This document shows positions 10,701-24,049 of a DNA stretch of 64,000 nt, one piece after another; within the stretch, counting starts at the first letter, position 1; each line of letters starts with the position of its first letter. The stretch is from NCBI GenBank assembly GCA_001586965.3, contig LUCW03000378.1:1-64000 (forward strand), read 5' to 3'. The translations under genes were made by a program, and so were the position numbers. Under the pieces are notes generated by a model. The model searched no databases and had not been told where the DNA came from. It saw only the letters and a list, made by a program, of their open reading frames with translations. Origin of the DNA: Sphaeroforma sirkka (lineage: Eukaryota > Opisthokonta > Ichthyosporea > Ichthyophonida).

Positions 10701-11417
10701 CTTGACGTTGCCTTCCGCATCGAATGTCGGTACCACAAGGAGAGGAAGATTAACAGTCGTTGGTGTCGTTCGTTTCGTGATCACCAAATCCGTCAACCAC
10801 TTCTTCACTTGTTCATCCACATAGGGGAGCCATCGATCGGATACGAAGTTACGCGCCGATCGCCGCATCTGCAACGCTTGTTCATGGGTTACTGGGATGG
10901 TTACCTCACTCCCTTCCAGACGACAGCGCGCGTTGTCGGCAATTTTCGCATTGGCTTCCAAATCCTGTGCCAACCGTTCGCGTACATCGACGGGTTCCGT
11001 CGTGTTAGGTGCTTGTCGGCGTGGTATGGGTTCGAGGAGCTCTTCTAGTTCTGTGGGGTCTATTGGTGCAAGTGGCGATTGGATACCGCCTATGTATAGG
11101 CCCAAGCCTTTCAACATATCTTGCCCCACTATAACATCTATACCCGTCGGCAAGTTCATCAATTCTAATGAACCGTCGATAATTCTGGTACCGTACCTTA
11201 TAGGTACCACTTCCGTCGTCCCCAGTCGAGGAGTTCGCACCGCCTTGTCAGCTAAATATATAAATGACCCAGGTGGTGCCGGAGTTATTGGTCGGCCAAG
11301 GAGGTCTGCGGATGTCTGTGAGATACAACTTCTATTTGCTCCCGTGTCTATCAAGGCTTTGAACGTACGTCCGTTGATTTGTACTTGAATATAGACTCGG
11401 TTGTCTGACGTCAGCAA
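7701..11417 (-). CDS. Element A pol region: PR, RT, RNase H, Dam-like, IN, chromodomain
   Basis: Parts from 5' to 3' on the minus strand: protease (ALIDTGANRSCIS, about 11,340); RT (LDMRAVNALIPGDQF about 10,660; YIDDIVIASD about 10,390); RNase H (LETDASDYG about 9,940; VFTDHKALVYM about 9,740); a Dam-like domain (DIDVFADP about 9,480; WMNPPW about 9,380); integrase zinc finger (HEQGHHGAAD about 8,950; CGTCLGQ about 8,840) and core (QVDYIPMP about 8,750; DMGKEF about 8,570); and a chromodomain (EYLVRWREGEPTWE, about 7,810). RT copies the RNA, RNase H removes it and IN inserts the DNA; chromodomains on IN are known to steer insertion to marked chromatin. The region is broken. Domain calls are strong. 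Confidence 0.9.
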
Positions 11418-11495
11418 TGGGTCTTATATTGCCATCACTGCTCCAATCGTGGTAACAAATATGAAGCTCCTATCCGACTCAGACACCCTCACCTC

Positions 11496-13231
11496 TCATG
11501 CATGATCGGCTACCGACTCCCACGTGTCATAGGTGTGGTTTGGTGTTGACGTCATGTGCTCGAAGTCTTCGTAAAGGATCGTGTTGATATGAATCTCTGT
11601 AGCTTCCGATGGTGGAGCCAAGTCTTCGTCCTGTGTAATCGCATTCACCTGTACTTGAGGCGTCGGACGTATTGTAACTACGTCTCTAGTCTGGGATGTA
11701 TTCTGCCCCTGTTCTGTTGGAAGTCGGCATCTGTCTGGCACCGTTCACGTGCCCTCCTGTGGTTCTCCATGAGCTGTGTCATTTGTTCCATAAGAGGAGT
11801 GTGCATGTTCCGACTTTGGCCCTTGGCTAACTTGCGAAACGCTGGATCGACAGTGGCTTGTGTTTCGTGCGAACAGATCTGTTCGATCTGTAGTTGAGGT
11901 GTGCATGTCTTCAACCGTTCAGAGTTGTCGCGGATGTAGTCCAGCGTTGACTTCTCCGCCTTGAAGTAAGATAGTAAGATAGTACCTTATGAAACCATGT
12001 ATTCCAACTCTCGTCCAGCCCTGCGATTTGTGCGTTCTTGAACGCCTCGAGGAGAGCCCCTCTTGTGTCCCGTTCCATAATATCATGTAGGTAGTATCTG
12101 TTCGACGGCCAATCAGGCCACGTACGTGGTGAAGGTACGGGACGCTTCTCTACCGGTCGGGACTCTAATGTAGCTCGAAGTGTCTCAATCACGCCCCGAA
12201 GAGCTTCAGCTCGAGCCGTGTTATTCTCCTCGATTGCTTGGCATAGCTCGTCACTTAACTGTAGTATCCGTGCGTGTAGCGCCTGTCGCCTTTTCTCGAT
12301 ACTAGCCGGTGTGGGCGGAGGCACTGTTGTCTCCTTCTCTTGTCGTTTAGGTGTCTGTACATATTCACTGGGCGCTTCTTTCTCGCCCCACTGACGTTGC
12401 TGTTGTTGGCGCAGGTTCGTACTTAATCGGTCCTGTCTATTCTTCACCGCCTGCTTACCTTGAGGATTCTGTCTGGCTAATACTTGTTCATGTGCGAACT
12501 CTTGAAAAGTTGGTGTGTTCTCACTGGCAGACAGAGTATCATCCTCCTCGGTTGAACTGTCCTCTGACCCTGGTGATTTGTACCCGAGTCCATAAAACGG
12601 ACGCTCACAGCCTTGAATTCGGAAGGTAGGGTTGTCTTCGTCCTCTGGTACTGCCTGTACCCGTTCGTGTGCGTCAGAAGAACTCTCCTTAGCGGCCGGC
12701 CCTATTGTAGTTCGTCCGGCGTTTATGCGCTGTAACCTCTGTTCGTATTTTTCAAAGAGAGACTGCTGTTGTGTCATCAGCTCCGTGAGTTTCTGAGCTG
12801 ACGATTGTTCCCGTGCCGTTTCCTTGTTGTTGGTACGGTTCCGGTGACGCTTCCGCTTGTTAGGTGGGAGGCGTGGTGGGTCATTACTGGGAAATAAGGC
12901 CCCTGGAGTATCCCGAGACGAACGAGGGGACAGCCCTTCACTGGCTACCTGTTCACCAATAAAAGTCTGACTACTGTCCGCACGCAGGTCGGGTACTTCC
13001 TTGGTCTCACCCTCGAATATGACATCCTCGTCAGATTGTGCAGGTCCATTTTTTGTTTGCTGTTGGTGGCTGCTTGTCGTCCGCGGAAATAATGTGTGGA
13101 GCCCCAAGATGTGTCTGTTGTTGCCCCTCCAGTGCCTGACCTGAGTGCGGAGCGGAGCGTTCCGTATGGGACTGACGACGTTTAGTTCCACGTCGGTCGA
13201 TATCATCTTCCTTGCGGCGCTCAGGATTCAA
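11496..13231 (-). CDS. Element A Gag region
   Basis: The Gag region begins near MNPERRKEDDIDRRGTKRR (13,231). It is very basic and Gln/Arg/Ser-rich, with a coiled-coil-like stretch (KRQALHARILQLSDELCQ, about 12,280) and the conserved block PRTWPDWPSNRYY (about 12,120). That block is shared with the Gag at 21,763-23,030, and the neighbouring LDESW motif (about 12,010) recurs there too. I see no CCHC knuckle. A linker reaches the protease at 11,417. Gag forms the particle that carries the RNA. The region is broken in its 3' part. Confidence 0.75.
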
Positions 13232-14519
13232 GAGTTGCTGTCTACGACTTTGGCGGGGTAGGACATGGTTGGTGAGTTGTTTGTCAATGGAGAACTAGAA
13301 ATGTGTGCGAATGAACTGATAGAGTACTGAATATAAATATCCATTTTCTATTAAATTTCATCCTTCAAACACATAACGTCTCGACATCGATCTCCGAGGA
13401 ACTCGTGGGTTCCCTCGTAACTGTTTTATTTCCTACACTAACATAAGTAGTGTGGATAGTCTATATACTCTAACACTACCAGCTGTCTTACTCTTCATCC
13501 CACAATAACATATGGTTGAGTGCCTCATTAGTCGGAGCCACTTCTTGTTCTACTCCTCGCCAGCTCTTACTCCGGCCTAATGACGGCCTATTCGCAGGAC
13601 CCTGTTGGGAACTTCCCTCATCGCTCCTCTTTTACTCTTCTTACCCGTGATGTCCTTGTCATGTGCTGTTGCGGTTGTTGGAATATGCTTCTTGATCTAA
13701 GAACGATTGCTCGTTATTGCACTCCTAAACTGAGCTGCCGTCAACCACACCTTCTGTGCATACTGTTGATCCTCTCCGTTGACCTGATTTATCTGGAAGT
13801 TCTAGTGATTTGAGTGTGTTCGCATATCATTTTCACAATTTAACCTTGTATTTACTTGCATCGTTCGTGTTATGTGCGCCCCCACCCTTATATGCTCCTA
13901 ATAACTCACAGGTGCTTACTTGTGTCTCTGTATGCCTCCTAATATCCCATTCTGAAAATTTTTTGTAAAATAATCTAGTATGCCGCTGATTCATTTGCGT
14001 CATCGTACTAACCGAGTCGGTACTAACCATGTACATCTCCCATCTCTACTACACTACTGTGGATCCTAAAGAACTTTCTTCTAACAACTTCTTAAATACA
14101 ATTTAAGCTCATTAGCTTGCAATTCGATTTGTACTTGTCTCACACTGAAAACAACCTTCCTACCTGTACTCACACATGTCTACTTATCTGTGGATTCTGA
14201 CTGATTGTCTGATTTCGTCATTTGATCGTCGTGAGACTTTCCTTGTTGACCTTGGTTAATGTTCTGCTTGATTGGAATGTTCGCTCTTCGGGTTCACTCG
14301 TATTAGTAGATTCTTTCTTCATCCTCGTCGTCAACACGTCGTTAAACCAACGACCGGATAATCTAAATCGTTCATTTTGATGCGACATTCTCCGTTCGCA
14401 TTGTCTTTTCAATTGTTATACTTATAACAAAAAAATATGTGCCAGCTACTGACTAATTCATATTCTGTAGCTTTCTCTGTAATTACTAATAAACTAACAA
14501 CTTCTATGGTAAGTTAAAA
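13232..14519 (-). other. Element A 5' leader (about 1.3 kb)
   Basis: The stretch between the 5' LTR and gag holds no convincing gene. It is conserved almost base for base in B (28,947-30,248), so it belongs to the element. The base after the LTR does not start the usual TGG primer-binding site. Long leaders often carry packaging signals; that is inference here. Confidence 0.7.
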
Positions 14520-14766
14520 TGTAGTAAGTATACGCGAGATAACTGTATCTCAACGTTTCTCCTCCTCAGGGAGGGGACGTTGTTCATTTATTAGTAATTA
14601 TAAACAGTAATCCTAAAATGACTGACTCTTAAATGAGTCATTAGTCATGTGCTGTAAAACCAGCAAAACCCTAAAACCCAGTTTATCAGATTATTCTGAT
14701 AAACTGTAAAACTTGTAATAAACCTAAAATAATCAAATAAATATAAGTACTTGTATTCTGACCACA
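14520..14766 (-). repeat. 5' LTR of element A
   Basis: This 247-bp repeat is nearly identical to 6,702-6,948, with the same TG...CA ends and the same three palindromes. Just inside the element the sequence reads TTTTAACTTACC, which is not a TGG-type tRNA primer site. Confidence 0.93.
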
Positions 14767-15624
14767 CTTCGACTCTGCCACAGTACCTATCACTACATTG
14801 GTATCTATGTTAATTATCTCTTTTCGCTTCTTTTCTACTTGTTCACCGTTCCCACTGCTTATTGTAAAGGGCGGCGCTCTCGTTCTCAACAACGTAGAAC
14901 GATACGGCTTGTTTTTGCTAGTCATTAACACTCTAGACTTGTCAAGCGTCTTGTTTCGTTTGGCTGTTAGGCGTGCGTTGCAGTTTGTAGCCAGTTTTTC
15001 CCTCATTGGTGCACCCGATGTACGTATTTCGGCCTGTTATGTTTGATGTTTTAATTTCCCTGGCAGTTCACTGCCGATTGTAGGTTGGGAATCAATAAAA
15101 CTTCACTGAGTTTCACCTTACAGAGAAACGACAATCCTTCTCAAAAATGTAAAACACACCTTGATGCGTAGTCATTATCGTTGTTGTTACTAGCTGTTGT
15201 TCTCGTTTGGCTGAATGTACATTCCTTGTCGGAAACGATAGAAGAAGAGCCTGTCTCTGTACCAAGTAATGTACATATTATGTCAGCAAGCACAATGTTA
15301 CTCATATATAGTCTTTACATTAACTCAATTATCAGTTATATACAGCCTGAAAAACATCCTTTCACTGGTTTCCGTGTCACATTTCACTGGACAGGTTTCT
15401 GTCTGTATAGGTGTCGGATTGTTATCCATGGTGCGCAGAAAGATTTTAGTATAAATGTAATTGTTTGGCGTGGAAGATTCTTCACAGACTGGTTTTGGAA
15501 AATCAAATTCACTATACAACACGCGGCCGTGTAAAATACGGAACTGGTATTGAACCCTTGTATTATAAAAAGGTTCCGATCTGGTGTCGAACCATGGTGT
15601 CATCAAAATATTTACATCATTGGA
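14767..15624. other. Unidentified DNA between element A and the MITE-like repeat
   Basis: This sequence occurs once in the window and may be host DNA. I recognise no gene family. One open stretch on the minus strand is listed separately. The left edge abuts the LTR of A with no target duplication. Confidence 0.4.
15325..15606 (-). CDS. Hypothetical protein, possible exon
   Basis: A 93-residue open frame begins MMTPWFDTRSEPFY and has a mixed, protein-like composition with three Cys. I do not recognise it. The opposite strand is also open over much of it (15,181-15,534, hydrophobic), so chance openness is possible. If real it may be a terminal exon of a host gene in this single-copy island. 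Confidence 0.2.
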   Translation of the reverse strand: MMTPWFDTRSEPFYNTRVQYQFRILHGRVLYSEFDFPKPVCEESSTPNNYIYTKIFLRTMDNNPTPIQTETCPVKCDTETSERMFFRLYITDN

Positions 15625-15625
15625 A

Positions 15626-15768
15626 AGTCACTAGATGTACATAAAAAGTCTCTATATGTACTTTCAATTTTTTATTGAAATAAATTTGAGAAAAGAATTG
15701 AAACTTTGAATGGGTAATTAGAAAACGTACCCATAAATCTGTATGTACATTTGGTGACTTTCCCATGT
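15626..15768. repeat. MITE-like element with about 20-bp terminal inverted repeats
   Basis: GGAAAGTCACTAGATGTACA at the left end pairs with TGTACATTTGGTGACTTTCC at the right end with two mismatches. The element is about 145 bp and AT-rich, and CAT flanks both sides. It shares its terminal motif with 2,299-2,711. It is too short to encode a transposase. Confidence 0.6.
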
Positions 15769-15779
15769 AGGCCATGTAC

Positions 15780-18700
15780 ATTTAGAGTATTTCCTCTAGA
15801 GTTTACTGCACAATGTAGCGACTTATTCTTAGCAAAGCCTATGCCACTGTGCCAGTGCCCAGCACTAGTGAGAAACCTATTGGATTCCACTGATGCAACG
15901 GAGAAGACCAAATCAGTACACAATAACTTAAGAGATTCTGAGACGCAGGCGACTAAGCACTTCAAAGAACCTGAGCAATTCAATAGTATCATTATTGATA
16001 GACTCATATCACACCCAGTAGACTATCTGTTGGAGAAGTTTCTCAATGACTTGCAGAATAAGAAACTGAACGTCGAAGTGCGCACAGAACATGCGCACAA
16101 GACAATGGCGATGTTAGATGAGCATTACCGCCACTCAGACAAGGAACACATACACTTTCAAATTCTCAAAGTACAAAAGTACCAAGCACTTAAGTACTAT
16201 GGACTGCAGCCACTAATGGATACTCTAATCAAAGGAGATAAGCAACCAGATGGGAGTGAAGGACACTTGTCAGACATAGAACACACCAAGTTTCATACTA
16301 TGACCGAGTCACACATAAGAACGGCGGCTGTGACACAAACAGAGCGTATGATGAGGGACCAAGTACGAGCACTAAACAAGCGCAATAACGCATAAACAAC
16401 CGCACAAGTTGAGGACAACTCTACTAATGCTAGTGCTAACAAACGGCACAAGCCAGACAATGGTGCACACAACCAGAACAAGCAAGGGATCCAGACACAG
16501 AAGAAGAAGGGGGCACATGAAGAGCGTGTATGCCCCTACTGCCTGGTAATTCCATCCCCACATCGGTACAGTGAATGTACCAAGAAGAAAGCGAATCAAG
16601 CCAAGAAGGCTGAGGAGCTAGTCCAGAAGGATGTACAGATAGCAAGACTATCCATTACATCTGGCAAGGTGGAAGACATCACAGAAAGTGATGAGAACTG
16701 AAACAACTGGTGGGCGGAAGTAAACATGATCAGCCTGGCTGATAGGCTCGATGTATTTACAGATGAAGAAACGTTGTTAATAAATGCAAATTATCAACCT
16801 TTATCTTTACTTCCCGCACCACGAGATCAACGCTTACACATTGACATACAAATTAAGGGCAATACTTACAATGCACTAGTAGACTCGGGTGGACAACGCT
16901 CATGCATGAACAAAAGTTTAGTATCAGAACTATATCTTTCTGTCAGGGCGCAACCGGGTTATATGCAACTAGCACAAACAGATGCAAGAATACAATACAC
17001 TGGATCAACAGAAGTTTGTGACATTAACTTAGGGGGAAGGAAGACCTCTCAGTGATTTGAAGTATTGGACCTACCAGACAAGAAGGCACCAATACTTCTA
17101 GGCATGGACATTTTACCATACATAGGTATATACATAGCGGGGTTAATCAAACCACTTATACCAACAGATGCAAAATGGGAATCGCTCCTCACACCACATG
17201 AACAGGACCTTAGAGCATGAATTGAAGGTTTCAGAGAGTCACTTACAGACCTTCTATACACCAATGCGAATATACCTCCTGATGTACATTGCAATCTACA
17301 AGGCTCCACAGTCACAGTACCTGCAAATAAAATCAACGCCAGACAAATGAGGCACGCTAAAGTCAACTTTGTACCTCACAAATATATTCCACAAACGGAT
17401 GAGAATGTGCAACGGTGGCTTAAAGATGGGTCACATATACAACCGCGACACGCCCACAACGGTGAACTTACCGTCGTTATCAACAGGTGAACATGACCAA
17501 ACAGGTCTTCTCAAGAAAGTAAGAACATGTCTAGACTTACGTGAGATCAATAATTAATATGAACAAGACACGTTTGTGTTACCGAAAATAAAGGAAATGT
17601 TACACAACCTACAAGGGGTACAATTCTTTTCGAAGCTAGATCTTACAGGAGGATTTCACCATTTCCTGGTAGACGAAGCAATCTAACACTTCTTCACATT
17701 CTCGTGGAGAAGAGCGCAATATTCATTCAAGTCCGCGCCGTTTGGACTACACTCACTCACAGCACAATTCCAGAGAGTCATGGCAAATCTGCTCATAGAT
17801 ATCAAAGAGGTACAAGTGTACGTATATGACATAGTCATTGCGAGCCTTACAGCAGAAGAACACCGCAAGACAGTTTGTGAAGTAATCAACCGACTAAATT
17901 GAGCAAACTTCCGACTCAATCAGTGCCTTCGCGGTCAAAGTGGTCAACATCCTCGGTGTGAAAGTCACCACACAGGGACTCAAAGCAGACCCTGCGAAAC
18001 AGAAAAGAATGATGGATTGGCCAGTACCCAGAACAAAAAGAGATCTGTACAGAGCAGTGGGACTAGCAAATTACATGCGAAACTATGTCCCTAACTTTGG
18101 CCACACAATGAAATACTTTCGGAACCAAATGAAAGGAAAAATGAACCAGAACATATCCATGATATGGACTCCAGAACTCAAGAAAAAGTGGGAAGAGCTC
18201 AAAGAAGCCATCGCCTGTTCAGCGACGCTAGCATACCCTGTAGATGGGGTACCATTTCAAATAATGAATAATGCTAGTGACTATGGCATAGAGGGATGTT
18301 TATTTCAAGTCATCGATGGAGTTAGAAGAGACATCCTCTACTTCTCAAAAGGCTTGAATCCAGCACAACAACGTTATGGCACAAATGCTAAAGAGCTATT
18401 AGCACTGGTATCCAGCCTGGAACACTGCTCCGAATACATCAAAGGGGGGGACATAACACTGTGGACAGATCACAAAGCGCTCACGCAAATGAACAGTCAA
18501 CAGACGTTACACCCAATGCTAGTCAAATGAATAGCAAAGATGTTCCTCCACCATAATTCCATCATACATGTCCCAGGCAAGGACAACCAGATGGCAGACA
18601 TGTTGTCGCGCCTCCATGAAGATACTTTGAGTACTAAAGAGTCAAAGGTATTACAAAAGGCGAATGAGGCAACATATAATAGCCAAGAGTACACCACCTT

Positions 18701-19182
18701 GGAAACGAACATACCCATAACTATATCAGCTATAGACTGGACGTTACATCCCAGATTCTACCAAGAAGCGGAACGACGGTTTGGGAAGTTCACAGTATAT
18801 CTTTTTGCATCGGCACACAATGCACACACGTATAAATACTACACCAAAGAACAGAATGCGCTACAACAAAGGTGGGCGCAGGAAGTGAATGCATGAGCGA
18901 ATCCATCATGGGAACTCATACCTGATGTCCTTGACAAAGTCATTGAAGAGGCAACCAGCATCACGATATGTGTACCCTACTACCCCAATACAACGTGGTT
19001 TCCAAAGTTCTTGTCTTTACTGGAAGAAGACCCGATGCTAGTGGAATTCACAAACAATACTTCCCTTAAAGTAGGAAAGAAGGCTTGTGGCAAGACCCCA
19101 TGGGGCGTCACATTAGTCGCAAAAACAGGAGCAAAGTCTCCATACTTTGACTCAACGCGGGAACAACCTGTTACAGTATCAG
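15780..19182 (+). mobile_element. W-family Ty3/gypsy element, copy W1 (fossil)
   Basis: In order on the plus strand: Gag (to 16,395; YYGLQPLMDTLIKGDKQPDG at about 16,200), a CCHC knuckle (CPYCLVIPSPHRYSEC, about 16,535), protease (ALVDSGGQRSCMN, about 16,875), RT region (17,370-18,200; VRTCLDLREINN about 17,520; VKVTTQGLKADP about 17,960), RNase H (LWTDHKALTQM, about 18,465) and a Dam-like domain (FTVYLFAS about 18,790; KKACGKTPWGVTLVA about 19,080). The copy stops in the Dam-like region where the Z-type repeat starts at 19,183. It is broken, with about ten breaks. Its missing downstream part resembles 38,601-39,650. Confidence 0.85.
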
Positions 19183-19675
19183 TGTGGTAAAAAGTCCCCT
19201 TAAACCACTATCAGTGTGGAGTTAGAATTAGTTTACAATTAATTCACACGAGGTGTATTATTTGTAGACCACGTAGACAATCAAATATAAGAATAAATAC
19301 ACCGCACTGAGCCTCAGGGAGACTCAGTAGGTTTTAGTATCGTATTTTGATGTGTTTACTACATTTTACGACTAGTTACTTTAGGTGTATTATTCGATTT
19401 TATCTCGAGGATAATAGTGGACAGAGAAGTTCATTTTTTTTGACGAATTACAGGAGTTGATCTCCCTCAGAACCCGGGTAGCTGAAAGGAGCTTGCAAAG
19501 TACGACAGGAGCAAAGTCTTCCGAGCACAGAAAGGTTGATCTCCCTCAGAACCGGATAGCCGAAAGGAGCTTGCAAACTACGACAGGAGCAAAGTCTACC
19601 GAGCACAGATAAGTGAAAAGGAATCCCCACCTTCCGTTTTGCTCGGTTTGATACGTTTGCGTGATTTTCATATTT
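19183..19675 (+). repeat. Z-type LTR-like repeat inserted in W1
   Basis: It starts TGTGGTAAAAAGTCCCC directly after W1 coding sequence. The same block, ending at CGTTTTGCTCGGTTTGAT..GCGTGATT and a TA run, recurs at 61,668-62,087 inside X3, and its distal half recurs inverted at 31,880-32,123. A short internal duplication (GTTGATCTCCCTCAGAACC, 19,455 and 19,535) is present. The TG start and nested position suggest an LTR. Confidence 0.6.
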
Positions 19676-21762
<2,087 letters not shown>

Positions 21763-23030
21763 ATGCCTATGCGTCCAGCACCCCGTAGCCCTCGACGCAC
21801 TCGTCGCGACGGCAAAGCAACCCAGAGATCCTTGTCAGATTTCGAGCAGACCCACCAAGGAGGCACAGCTTCTTCGCGCCAGACAGTAGCATCGCGTCGA
21901 AGAGATGAACAACCGCGATATGAACAGACAGACCAAGACGTGGGCCAGGCAGCAAGCAGGCGACATCAGTTGGAGCTCGGGTCTCGCTTATCGGCAAGAG
22001 GGAGAGCAGATCCAGAAGACAGTGAGGTGCAATTTGTGATTAGGCATACTAGTTGTTCAAAGTCTGCTGAACCAGCAGCTGAGCGACACAGGGTAGCCAA
22101 TGTCCGAGGTACTTCGGGCATTCATTCAGCGGGTGATAGACCGCATTCATGGCAGCCTTTTCACCGAGCACCTGAACGAGATTTCACTCGAAAGCGAACT
22201 CGATCGGGGAGTTTTACCAGTGCAAGTCAGGATTCCCTCGCAGGCAACGGGGATGAGCGACAAGTCCAACGGCATAGCAATATGTCAGGGTGGGCCACGG
22301 GCACTCGTCAGCAAAACTCTGACGAAATCAGGGGCCGACAGCTAGAGCAATCTTTGAGCGACCCACATGGGGATTATCGTAGGGAAGCCGAACGAGAACA
22401 ACTACGTAGACGATGGGAAATCAGCCGACAGCACCGAGACTTCGCGCGATCGATACAGGATATGCGCAAGGCTAGTTACGTTGACGACGGTAAGCGCAAG
22501 TATAGTGACGTCGACGACGGTAAGCGCAAGTCTAGTGATGTCGACGACGGTAATGTTCATGGCAGCAGAAAACGACCGCACAAAGACGAACAGGCGAGAG
22601 AGAGCCGATCATGACACCAGCGCAGTGGAACGAGCATCGCCGAGCCATGTGTCAACGCCTCGAAGGGAAGACATCTTTCTTTGTGGATGAACTTTGTCGA
22701 GCACAGGGAAACTACGATGTCCCAAGATGTACATTACTAACGTCCACGATCGATACACTGAAAGGAGCGTTGAATACTCAATTGGAAGCTATCAGGAAGA
22801 ACAGAGCTCCGGAGCCACGGACATGGCCCGATTGGCCTTTAGACCGTTATCAATTAAGCAGCACAGCCGATAGAGACACCCGAGGGGCGTTAGAAGAGGC
22901 ACTGAAGAACGCCCATGTCTCAGGACTAGATGAGTCGTGGATGGTACGTTGGTTCTATAAGGTACTCATACATTTTAAGGCAGCAAAGGCCACACAATTG
23001 ACTATCTCCGTGACAACCATAATCAGCTGA
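21763..23030 (+). mobile_element. Gag of a Ty3/gypsy element related to A/B (fossil Z)
   Basis: The plus-strand region begins MPMRPAPRSPRRTRRDG and is strongly basic. It ends with PEPRTWPDWPLDRYQ and GLDESW, the blocks conserved in the A/B Gag. An Asp/Lys repeat (VDDGKRK, 22,481-22,555) is private to this copy. It lies just downstream of the left inverted-repeat arm, which may hold its LTR. Element B starts at 23,042, right after it. No pol of its own is visible. Broken. Confidence 0.7.
22481..22555 (+). repeat. 30-bp in-frame tandem repeat in gag
   Basis: Units starting at 22,481, 22,511 and 22,541 (the last partial) share GACGACGGTAAGCGCAAGT. Because 30 is a multiple of 3, they encode repeated VDDGKRK blocks. 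The cognate A and B Gags lack them. Confidence 0.85.
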
Positions 23031-23041
23031 GGGTATATCCG

Positions 23042-23287
23042 TGTAGTAAGTATACGCGAGATAACTGTATCTCAACGTTCTCCTCCTCAGGGAGGGGACG
23101 TTGTTCATTTATTAGTAATTATAAACAGTAATCCTAAAATGACTGACTCTTAAATGAGTCATTAGTCATGTGCTGTAAAACCAGCAAAACCCTAAAACCC
23201 AGTTTATCAGATTATTCTGATAAACTGTAAAACTTGTAATAAACCTAAAATAATCAAATAAATATAAGTACTTGTATTCTGACCACA
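23042..23287 (-). repeat. 3' LTR of element B
   Basis: The 246-bp copy of the A/B LTR has TG...CA ends and the same palindromes. A G7 polypurine tract (minus strand, 23,289-23,295) adjoins it. Confidence 0.93.
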
Positions 23288-23288
23288 A

Positions 23289-23295
23289 CCCCCCC
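23289..23295 (-). promoter_or_regulatory. Polypurine tract of element B
   Basis: Seven G on the minus strand lie one base from the 3' LTR, against nine in A. The length difference probably reflects slippage in a homopolymer. Confidence 0.75.
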
Positions 23296-23359
23296 AAACT
23301 GAAGCACTGAACAAAGCAGTGTGCCAGTTTCAGAGATGATAAGAATAGCATAGTACCTT

Positions 23360-24012
23360 ATGTGCTGGCATTATCCTTGAGAGCTAGAGCATTGTGCTGG
23401 CATTTATCCTCGAGAGCTAGAGCATTGTGCTGGCATTTATCCTCGAGAGCTAGAGCATTGTGCTGGCATTTATCCTCAGAGAGCTAGAGCATTGTGCTGG
23501 CATTTTACCTCAGAGAGCTAGAGGACCCGATGTGTACGTCTCGAGCGACCCGTCGTGTTTGAATTCTTGAAGCTACTGTTCATCTGTGTCAGCATATAGG
23601 AGTTTGGCAAGTACAATATAGGACTGTATTTGTGTCGGAGAAAAACTGCCAGTGGCAGAAACCGTGCAAACCATTAACCCGCTGTTTCAAAACAATGCCC
23701 AAGGAGTTGTTTGATTGATTTCGCTGTGTTATACTCCGAAGCAAGAGTGGCTCATTTAACCTCGCGAGCTTGAGCCGCTGACGATTTTCCCTCGTGAGCT
23801 CGAGTGAGCTGGAGTGGCTGGTTTATACTCGGGAGCTAGAGTCGCTGCTTTTTTATACTCAAGAGCTCGAGTGGCTGGTTTATACTCGGGAGCTAGAGTT
23901 GCTGGTTTTATACTCGGGAGCTAGAGTCGCTGCTTTTTTATACTCAAGAGCTCGAGTGGCTGGTTTATACTCGGGAGCTAGAGTTGCTGGTTTATGCTCC
24001 AGAGCTTGAGCT
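23360..24012 (-). repeat. Two tandem arrays in the 3' region of B
   Basis: The 33-bp array (23,360-23,523) and the GAGCTCGAG/GGGAGCTAGAG array (23,737-24,012) match those in A but differ in unit order and spacing in the second array. They lie between the chromodomain end and the polypurine tract. Confidence 0.85.
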
Positions 24013-24049
24013 CGATATCCGAGAACAAAGTTATATTGAAGATAAAGTA

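Larger units (their letters stand above)
6702..14766 (-). mobile_element. Chromovirus-like Ty3/gypsy element A (near full length, broken)
   Basis: Two 247-bp LTRs bound an 8.07-kb element coding on the minus strand. In coding order it has a 1.3-kb leader, Gag, aspartic protease, RT, RNase H, a Dam-like NPPW domain, integrase and chromodomain, then a 3' region with two tandem arrays, a polypurine tract and the 3' LTR. The LTRs differ at only a few sites, so insertion was recent. About half a dozen breaks are visible. The flanks do not show a target duplication: the left flank is X1 gag and the right flank is unidentified DNA. B is its close sister. Confidence 0.9.
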
